A stretch of 64,000 bases of DNA. Origin: Antedon mediterranea. Taxonomy: Eukaryota > Echinodermata > Crinoidea > Comatulida > Antedonidae. Below the pieces are notes generated by a model. That model saw nothing but the letters and a program-made list of their open reading frames with translations. It had not been told where the DNA came from and made no database searches. The stretch lies in the NCBI RefSeq assembly GCF_964355755.1, contig NC_092676.1, positions 17,342,288 to 17,406,287 on the forward strand, given 5' to 3'. Below, one piece after another: positions 55,771 to 64,000 of this stretch (the stretch's first letter is position 1; each line of letters begins with the position of its first letter). The translations under genes were made by a program, and so were the position numbers.

Positions 55771-56131
55771 AAGCTGACATCGGGAGCTCGAGATTATGAT
55801 TAGAATCTCAAAACATCTGGAAATTTAGTCAGTTTTCAAAATAACCGAACAAGAAAAGATTTTTATCCATTGTCTTAGTTAGATGATATTCATAATATAC
55901 AGAAATAAAGCATTGTTCTGCGAAAAGATTACAAATCTGTAACAATCTGTAACAGTCTATGGCATGAAACCATGGAACTATCTATCTCTTATTTTAACAA
56001 TTATTATACGTATTTAATATTTATTCACACTTCAGGTGTACAATGAAACAGGAAGTTGGTTTATAAAACAATATTTTGGTCATGGTGTTTTGTACATTAT
56101 TATTCCAATAATAAAAACCAATTTTTCGAAT
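55771..56131. other. no gene seen
   Basis: Sequence downstream of the LINE. A block TTTATAAAACAATATTTTGGTCATGGT (near 56060) recurs at 56352-56385 on the far side of the next repeat. Confidence 0.45.
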
Positions 56132-56345
56132 CGCCATGTTGTGTTATCCATACAAGCCTTGCCCCAAGCAAGTCAATTAAACAAGCAACAGGACAGTCCT
56201 TTGATCTTATGTCTGGCTGCTACAAATACCAATAGCACTGTATTACAGGTGTACGTCAATATTCTCAGCGGCGCGCAGTGTCTGTCACAGCCCTTTGATC
56301 CCCGGAGCTCAGCATTCTGTTGTTGGATTGCCCTGCCCCAAGTAT
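56132..56345 (+). repeat. dispersed repeat pair, copy 1 (CCATGTTGT..TTATCCATAC)
   Basis: Aligns by eye with 58708-58953: GCCATGTTGTGTTATCCATAC, ACAGTCCTTTGATCTTATGT, ATGTCTGGCTGC, ACCAATAG..ACTG, GCGCAGTGTCT, and the end CATTCTGTTGTTGGATTG. No pol III boxes or coding frame were recognised. Confidence 0.65.
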
Positions 56346-58707
56346 CCTAGTTTATGAAACGATATTTGGTCATGGTTTTTTGTTATATTATTATTCCAAT
56401 AATATTCCAATACAATTCACAGCAGTAACGATATTAAAAGCAATGAATGTGCCTATGAACAAAGAATATTTTCAGTCGTTTTCTCTCTGAAGAAATAGTT
56501 TTAATTGAAAATCTGCAGTTGATTTATCCTTCATTCATGGTCTTTTTGTGATGTGTGGTGCAATAATATTTTACTTTTTAATGAATATTGTATTGGTATT
56601 TCACCTGTAATCACCTGTCTTGTCGGGCTCGTAAGTAGACCATACATTTCTGTATGGTACATGTCATGCCCTCCCAATTTCATCAAGTCATCAATGCATG
56701 GTTTTTTTTTTGGTTTTTTTTTTCATTCGTTTCCTTGATTTAAATTCTTCTGCAATACACTTTATCCCATAAAAGTAAATTTGTTGTATTTTCTTTCAAT
56801 GAATTTATCAAGTTTATTTTTAAAGGCGTTTACTGTGGTGGTGTTAACGGCTTAATAATTCAACTTCAAAGTTGCAATGAAAGTACATTGATTGATTAAT
56901 TGATTTATTGTATCAAATTAAGATATCTATTCTATTCTATATAGGTTTTTATATGGCGCCCTACAAAGAACAGATCGCTTAACAATACTTAGTAATTAAT
57001 TAAAAAGAGTTTAAGTTGACGTTTAAATAGAGGTGCCGAATTCGCGTTCCAGATCTGCGGAGCGGCGACAGAAAAAGCAGCTTTCCGATTAGATCGAAAA
57101 GTCGGGTGGGATCATTAGAGGAGCTAAGTCGACATCTATAATTAAATGAAAGCTGGTCAAGGTTAAACTTAATTAATTCAAAAATGATTTGATTAAATAA
57201 ATAAAATAAACACAATAATAATAATTAGTGAATGTTGTTTTATTGCACAGTATAGTACATTAATGATCATTATAAATATGTTGACCAAGTTCAAAGGTTA
57301 TATCTCTCAGTGGAGAAGTCTACACCAACCTTCTGATTCGATAGATGATGACAAAGTTTTTTTTCGTATTTATGAAATATTAAGAATACAATTCCCACTC
57401 AATTTTACACCCACTAATGCTTTTCTAGTTACTTCGCAGTAGAGCCACCTCCCACTCATCAAAATACTGGAGCCGTTATTAACTATTATTCTCCTAAATA
57501 CATTCAGTACAACATATACATGTTAAAATTCATAATTATTTACAAATAATGAATATAAATGTCTGATGAAAGTACAGTTGAATGAATACAGACTCTTTAA
57601 TTAAGACCACCCTCCCAAATAGTGACCACTTTTCTGTGGACTAAATGATACAATACGTACATAATCATCAAATATACTCTAATTTAAAAAAATAATGACT
57701 GCTTAAAAAGACCAATATTTCTATTTCTGAAAATTCATGTATAGGAACGAAACGCTGGGTGGGAGAGTGTGGTTTTATGGATATTCAAAGTTGATTATTT
57801 AATTAGAGAAAGAATTGTATGGAAACAATTTCTAGAAAAGTAGGTATAACTCAAAAGCATTTAAAAGAAAGCAAAAATTACCCCAATAACAGTAAATTAA
57901 TAAACTAATAATTTTCCATAGCAAGTTGGCGGGTATCTAGTAAAGATGGAGAATGTAATATTTCTGAAAATGAGAATTTTATATCATGTTATTTACAATA
58001 GGAAACATATGACTTTGCTAAATGGGTAAAACCCCCAAAACAATTTGAAAAATATTTAGTACAATTTATTTACAATGATGAAACATAATTTGATCCTAAT
58101 AAAGGTAATTGCATAACTTATAATATTTAAAATTGTAAACAGATATACAATAATTATGAAATTTATTTTAATTCTTTGATTATAAGTAGATTTTGTTTAA
58201 AAATATTGACAATTTAATCAAGATTGAGGACACAATTTGGAATTATACACTATACTTAACTTTTTAAAATGTTATTTCTTTGTCAAATTGAAAGCAGATA
58301 TTTTTTATTTCAAATATAGATACTTATTAAAGAAACTTAAAATTGAGTTGATCTATTTATAATTTGATATTTTGTTGCTACGTAGCTTTTAAATATATAA
58401 AATTGTTGTGGTACACTGATGAATGGAACAATTTGAGTTTGATGTCAATAACATGACGTTGAAACTAAAATCGTTAAAAATTAAAACACAAATTGCAAGT
58501 GAATGCTGCGAGCAGATCAGTTGACATAATGTTCCACAAATTATTTATGGTAGTGACTGAAAATAAACTTTAATAAAGTATTAATGTACTACACAGTATG
58601 CTGTAGGCCTAGTATACACAGAAAGCAGCAATCAGAGCAGTTACTACAATATTTCCTAGGTGGCTGTACCACAGAAAAGCTGTATTAAAAAATGTGCACT
58701 TTTTGGC
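56346..58707. other. no gene seen
   Basis: AT-rich intergenic sequence with poly-T runs. The 71-codon minus frame at 57000-57215 lacks support. Confidence 0.45.
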
Positions 58708-58953
58708 CATGTTGTATTATCCATACTAGGACTGAGCCAGCTTGTCTTGCCAAGATAGGAACTCCTAACAGTCCTTTGATATACAGTAATGTCTGGCTGC
58801 AACTAATACCAATTAGTACTGCACTATGTACATATACTCCGCAGCGCACAGTGTCTAGTAAGATGATTGAAACTGATCCTGTCATGGCCACAGATAAGCC
58901 ATTTGATCTCCAAAGCGGAGCATCCTGTTGTTAGATTGACTTGCCCCGTGCAT
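58708..58953 (+). repeat. dispersed repeat pair, copy 2
   Basis: Same blocks as 56132-56345, with an extra 25-30 bases (AAGATGATTGAAACTGATCC) in the second half. A following block (TATGAAACGCCATGTGTGC, near 58986) also occurs at 11819-11838. Confidence 0.65.
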
Positions 58954-59135
58954 GTGTTTTTAACTTTTGCTACAGTTCAATTATAGGTATGAAACGCCAT
59001 GTGTGCTAAAATCTTTTATGAATAAAACCGAATCACCATCTACAACCTAGACTGAATATAAACTACTTACAATAAATGAATAACAGTATTCAGTACGGTA
59101 TGCAGATTTTTTATAACTTCAAAAGGAAAAGTGAA

Positions 59136-59325
59136 ATTATTTAATTGTAAGAGTTAAATTAATTAAGTGTAATAGTTAAATTAATTAATTGTAAGAGTGA
59201 AATTAATTAATTGTAAGAGTGAAATTAATTAATTGTAAAAGTAAAATTAATTAATTGTAAGAGTGAAATTAATTAATTGTAAAAGTAAAATTAATTAATT
59301 GTAAGAGTGAAATTAATTAATTTCA
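59136..59325. repeat. 22-bp minisatellite (TTAATTAATTGTAAGAGTGAAA)n
   Basis: About eight units, some with AAAAGTAAAA in place of AGAGTGAAA. It ends in TTAATTAATTTCAC, an inverted half-unit, so the array closes in a hairpin. Confidence 0.9.
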
Positions 59326-59735
59326 CTATTTCCTTGTTATAATTTGATCATACCATGCAGGTATTAAACATCTAAAAATCGAATTGCCAGCAAAGTGATG
59401 AGAATAGGGCAGTGACTAAAAATAGCCGCCTTATCTGCATATGCAGATAATGCAGGTGTAGTGTGCGTAACCAGGTATTGGGTGTGGCTTTGAATCGGCG
59501 TATATATGACCAATTGAGGATATAGCAACGTTGAGTGGTTACTTTCCATTGTGTATTGTTGTTGGCGCATTAAGTTACACTCTTCACAGACATAATAAAC
59601 AAACTTAATATATCATAAATTGCATAAATTATCATAACTATATTCTCCCCATTCAATAAACATTAATCATTATATATATATTAAATGAGAAATTATTTGG
59701 AAGTGGGTAAACAAAAAAAATAAACAACCCTAAAT

Positions 59736-62700
59736 TTAAGTTAATGGTTTCTTGTAAATCCAACCATCACCATTTTTGGAAAAGAATTGTGTTTCCCATT
59801 GTTTTTTGGTTTGTTTTCTGTGCTTTTCCTCTTGCCGTTGCCTCTCTTCAAGCTGAAACAATACATTAAAAATCTCAATTAAATAATAAAAATGGATGGA
59901 TATATCAATAAATGTTGGCAGGCTTATATAGGGGATCAGATTATTTATACATAATCAATAGTGGGTGAAACAGGGTGTCAGGTGACATGCCTATATATGA
60001 CACTGCATGATATGTGTTGGATAAATATGAATAAATAAAAATGTATAACTCAAAGAGAAATAAATAATTAATCTAATAAAAAAACTACGAAAATTGAACA
60101 GAAAACATGGTTTTTATGATAAAAATATGAACTGTAATGCATATGGTATAGGTTCCCATTCACAATTAGCAGAATGCACCAATCAGTATTCATCTAACAA
60201 AGTAATCTAACAAAGCTAATAATAACCTAGATTGATTTTGGGTTCACCAATAGTTAGCCTGGCAAGTTGGGACGAGGATAATTAGTCAAGCGTAACATAG
60301 TGACCAGGTGTTTAAATCTATCGGTCACCCACTATATAGTGGTCTTTACCCATAATGGTTAAGAATTCAATTAATGTACCTGTTTCTTGTGTTCAGTTGC
60401 TGTATTTAAATCACCAAGTTTTAAGCTATTTGTTACATGCTGCCAAAGTTTACGAGATTCATATGGATGCTGTACCTCTAGAGGTCGTACACTCTTTGGA
60501 ACGGCTGCAAGTCTTGCTGTATCTATCTGTTTCTTTTCACCCTAAAAAAAAATTGTGTTCTTTTATACTATAAAAGCAATGCAAGAGACACTAAATCATG
60601 AATCACAAAACCAGGCTGTTCGACATGTATTTTAGGTGCTGCTAAGTGTTAAGGCGAGACCTATTCTCTCTTCTAAAGCTTGGTTCCCACTAGCAACGCA
60701 ACGCAAGGACGTAGCGCAACGCAAGTGAATTGACCAATCACAAGCGAATCTGTCTATAACTTCGCTTGTCATTGGTTAAAACGCTTGCGTTGCGTTTACG
60801 TCCTTGCGTTACGTTCTAGTGGGAACCAAGCTTAAACAATCTTAACTGGCTTAGAATTGTAGAATTAATATAGCACTAGAGTACCTTCAAGATTTTATTA
60901 AATTGTATGAATGTAAAATAAGAGGCTTCAATCTGAGACTACATAGCAAACTACTGTACAAACCGATTACTATGCACATGTTTCAAATCTGGCTCTGTGC
61001 TCTGAAATGTTTTTCCAGTGCAAAGAAGACAGGGTCACATTTTTTTAAACTTGGCGATTAAAAATTATTATTCACTCAACCATGCCTAACTGGTCTAGAA
61101 ATAACAAGCAGCCTTGTTCTCACAAACCTAAACCCAACCCCCATCCTTAAAAATGACATTTCTAGCATACCGTTGCATATGTAAGTTCTAAAAGACCATT
61201 CCACTCTCCTGAGGCCTTGCAGATGACAACACCAGAACGATTCTTAACTTCAGCTGTAACTCTGTGAACTTTACCTCCATAAAATGGCTGTAAAAAAAAA
61301 CCATTAACAGTATATTTTCGCATAGAAGAGAAAAATCTGAAACTTCATCTTATCTTTTTGCACAATAAAAATGTAAATGTAATAACAATCGTCCTCAAGA
61401 AATTCAGATTAGGCCCTTTACGGATCCACTGCAGCAAGCAGTGCAGAACCTACACAGATGAATGACAGGTGATGATGTTTGCCCTTTTGCCACACATCCT
61501 TTTCGCCACCAGGCCCTTTGCCACCTGGGCTTTCGACACACTGCCCTTTGCCACCTTAGGCATGATGCCACCCAGCCTTTGTAATGAGTTTTTTTTAAAG
61601 GAAACAGAACACGACATCCTACCTTAGTAAGAAATGTGACAGATGCATGGTGTCCAGTTTGTTGACAATGAATATTGACCTTTCCACCTAACTCCATCCA
61701 AGGAACTGTTAATATTGACCTTCCAAATGCACTTGGAAATGTAAATGTATAATTTTCATTGTGTTCTAAGAGATGAATATTACCTAAAAAAAAAATGTTA
61801 TAAATCATTGTATCTTATATTACTTATACATCTAGAATTAGAGTCTAACACCTGAAGATTGAGGAGGTATTTTTATCTCTCTCATAAACCAGTATGTAGT
61901 TTTAATAAATATGTTGAAATATTAACCGGAGTCTTGATTTTTCATTTACATCTAGAATTATATATCTTAATGAAAAGATGTTTTCATACAGATTTTGATA
62001 ATGGTCTGGAAATTCTCTTGCTGTTCAAAAACACAGTATACAGTAGTAGGATTTACCATGATTGTCGGGGAAATAAATAGGATAATTCCTGATAAAAATA
62101 AAACAATACTCTACTGAGTGTGGCCAATCAAGTATTTTCATCTTAAAAACGACTAATTTCAAATATCGTTGGGAGCTTTCGGGGAATCCTCCCTAACCCC
62201 CTTGAAAGTCTCAGCCAACAGATGCTAGCTTTGGCAAATCCCAGTGTCACCATTGTTATAATTTATTTAACTGGTATTAGGGCCATTTCTTTTAATCGTA
62301 AAGTGCTTTTTTACTATTAAGCGTGTCTCGAGACAAAATAAAAAGGGTTAGTTTTTTTCCAAAAAAGCAAATTAATTTTCCTATACTGTATAAATCTGTC
62401 AACATCACAATCTGTATATGTGCTAGATTTGAATGAGAACCAACACAATAAGCATTACAGTCAAATACTGCGTAAATGTTTATTGTAAATGCAATGATTT
62501 GGGATCATGCACATTTATGTTCATTTACAACAATCTGAGATGTATGGCATGCATTTTGGGTAATAAACTTAAGAACCTACCGTCACCAACCATCACTACG
62601 CCAACAGACATTCCCATGAACTTTGACTTTGTCCATATCCATGAGTTCATACTGATTCTTTTCTCAGGACATTCAGTGTAAAATGCAGTAACTGGCAATG

Positions 62701-63435
62701 ATTAAAAAAAAATTGTTGACATATAAAATGAAGGACACAAATTATTTGCTTGTATAAAGCTCTGTCTGCACTATCAGCATAAAGCTCTGTCTGCACTATC
62801 AAACTGGTTTGACAAAATGTGTGAATTGCCAAAATATGTCCATATATGGGCACATCACATTTTTTTGTCACATAAAGTTTGAGAGTGTGGACAGAGCTTT
62901 AGAATGAAAGTTCTTTGTTTAATTCTATGAATATTTTAAGCATTTTCTTAAGAAATCATTAATTAGAAATGTTAACAATAACATTTGATGATAAAAAAAA
63001 AAGAAGAATCAGAAGATACAATGTGTTTGCATAATGAAATATTACTTTAAAAATATATATCATTATAATTTTTATAATACCGCAACCTCAAAACATCCAA
63101 ATAAAATAGTAATTTAATAGTGTAAAAACAGTGACATTACACCGTACATTGGGACCATTTCATCTACATAAATTTTTGTTATAAAGGGTACAGTATTTTT
63201 TTCCGAGCATCTAGATTTTAGGAAATTGGATATTAAATTGAACTAATATTCAAATAACATTTTATACATTCTACCAACCTGGAGGATGATGGGATACCTG
63301 CTCAGCTATGTAGGTCAGCCTACATTTAGAAGTACCTTTTGAACTTTGACCTAGTTGCTGTGATGCTGGAACTTGCCAAGAGCAATGAAAGCTTTCTCCG
63401 ATAATTGGATTGTAGGGCTTTTTAGCTAATGATCC
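59736..63435 (-). CDS. OSBP-related protein (ORP9/10/11 type), C-terminal six exons
   Basis: Exons 63279-63435, 62581-62691, 61623-61783, 61171-61287, 60380-60541 and 59736-59852 join in phase to 274 residues plus a stop; the gene continues beyond the right edge. This is the C-terminal part of the oxysterol-binding-protein-related lipid-transfer domain, which moves sterol or phosphatidylserine against PI4P at membrane contacts. Visible marks: [17 protein letters not shown], the family signature [65 protein letters not shown] and LEERQRQEE. The end DGWIYKKPL resembles ORP9/10/11, so that group is preferred, but the PH domain is outside the window. HH and the late Arg/Lys contact PI4P phosphates in known ORPs. 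Introns hold two MITEs. All junctions are GT..AG. Confidence 0.92.
60676..60833. mobile_element. MITE family 1, shortened copy
   Basis: AAGCTTGGTTCCCACTAGCA at the left and TTCTAGTGGGAACCAAGCTT at the right. The central GATGGCTTATTCGCTTGTGA block of the 30.24-kb copy is missing. Preceded by TA, followed by AA. Lies in the ORP gene intron upstream of the penultimate exon. Confidence 0.88.
62757..62899. mobile_element. MITE family 2 with duplicated left end
   Basis: AAAGCTCTGTCTGCACTATC appears twice in a row (about 26 bases apart), then the body with CCATATATGGGCACATCACA, and the right end GTGTGGACAGAGCTT. TA on both sides. Lies in the ORP gene, between the second and third coding exons counted from the right edge. 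Confidence 0.85.
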
Positions 63436-64000
63436 CTAAATAGCAAATGTACACAATAAAGCTTTTAGTTGAGATGAAACACTGATAACAAATATGTTAA
63501 TTAAAGTAATTGACCATCGCCAAAAAGCAAATAGTTAGCACCAGGGAAGACTGGTTCTAAATATTTTCTTTTTGGCGAGCATGAACACTCCTCCCTGGTT
63601 AGAACTATGACGAAATATGTACAAAATGTTCAGATCATTGTGGATTTAAAACAACTGTAACATCAGTAGTCTGATATTGTTTCCTCTAGATCCCCAATAT
63701 TGTACTAATGGCTAAAGTTAGATTCGAGCCCAATGAAGCAGTATATACTGTATTGATAGCAATTTGCAACCAACAGTTTTATAGATTTATATAGGACACT
63801 AAAACAGGGGCAAATTTCTTTTTCTTCTTCTGACCAAATAGTAAGTGTCACCGTAATAACTCGCATGCGAACATTCCAGTATCTTGACTGTACAATTTAC
63901 AGAGCTGCACAAAAAGCTTTGTCGAATCCTGCTTGCCTAGTAAAACCTACCAGGATATAGTTTCACACCTAAGCAGAACCATGTGCAAATGCTTCTTCTC
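63436..64000. other. ORP intron; no further exon recognised
   Basis: Upstream of the first ORP exon in the window. A possible donor (CTTAG|GTGTGA on the minus strand near 63968) follows a few open codons at the right edge, but the peptide did not match the ORP family, so it is not called. Confidence 0.4.

Noticed and set aside
61404-61808. A 134-codon minus frame
   Set aside because: Only its middle (61623-61783) is a real ORP exon; the rest is intron read-through, including a CCTTTGCCACC-type repeat.
1-64000. CRISPR arrays, operons, ribosome binding sites or other prokaryotic features
   Set aside because: The sequence is intron-bearing eukaryotic DNA; the tandem arrays have no spacer structure and no cas-like genes occur.

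Overview
This is eukaryotic, intron-rich, AT-rich DNA from a metazoan. Coding sequence is split into short exons with GT..AG introns, and the space between genes is filled with non-LTR retrotransposon remains, TA-flanked MITEs, minisatellites and a tRNA-type SINE. The gene families (MFSD4B-like sugar transporters in tandem, a MAM-domain membrane protein, a THAP/P-element-like protein, a DUF4476 protein, an OSBP-related protein) and the many palindromic TAGGCCTA-type runs suggest a marine invertebrate deuterostome, perhaps an echinoderm. The species cannot be fixed from this window alone. Most long open frames here are not genes; the real genes were rebuilt exon by exon from splice sites, reading phase and family motifs.

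Layout. 1-13.7 kb: little coding, with one three-helix membrane exon at 2.35-2.77 kb and scattered repeats. 13.7-20.0 kb (+): a complete seven-exon gene predicted to encode a 280-residue type I membrane protein (signal peptide, one divergent MAM domain, one helix, acidic tail). 20.0-24.0 kb: nested MITEs and a degenerate tandem satellite. 24.1-26.4 kb (-) and 32.9-35.7 kb (-): two paralogous three-exon MFSD4B-type transporter genes in the same orientation, separated by MITEs, a 1.5-kb dispersed repeat and a 33-bp minisatellite. 37-42.1 kb: a repeat-rich tract with a 2.5-kb element that has long inverted ends and a possible 8-bp target duplication, plus a 0.9-kb element full of GGTCCGG motifs. 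42.9-45.3 kb (+): a THAP-domain/P-element-transposase-like gene with no in-frame start and a lost C-terminus. 46.4-50.5 kb (+): a seven-exon gene with a DUF4476 domain like that of PROSER1. 53.7-55.8 kb (+): a nearly intact LINE reverse transcriptase. 59.7-63.4 kb (-): the last six exons of an OSBP-related lipid-transfer protein (ORP9/10/11 type), which runs off the right edge.

The genes do not form an operon or a shared pathway. The only clear functional grouping is the transporter pair, which arose by tandem duplication: both copies have the same exon number and the same phase-1 second intron after a conserved D-T-G. One paralog has gained a five-unit, 63-bp coding minisatellite that lengthens a glycosylation-prone loop. 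No tRNA, rRNA, CRISPR array or prokaryotic feature was seen.
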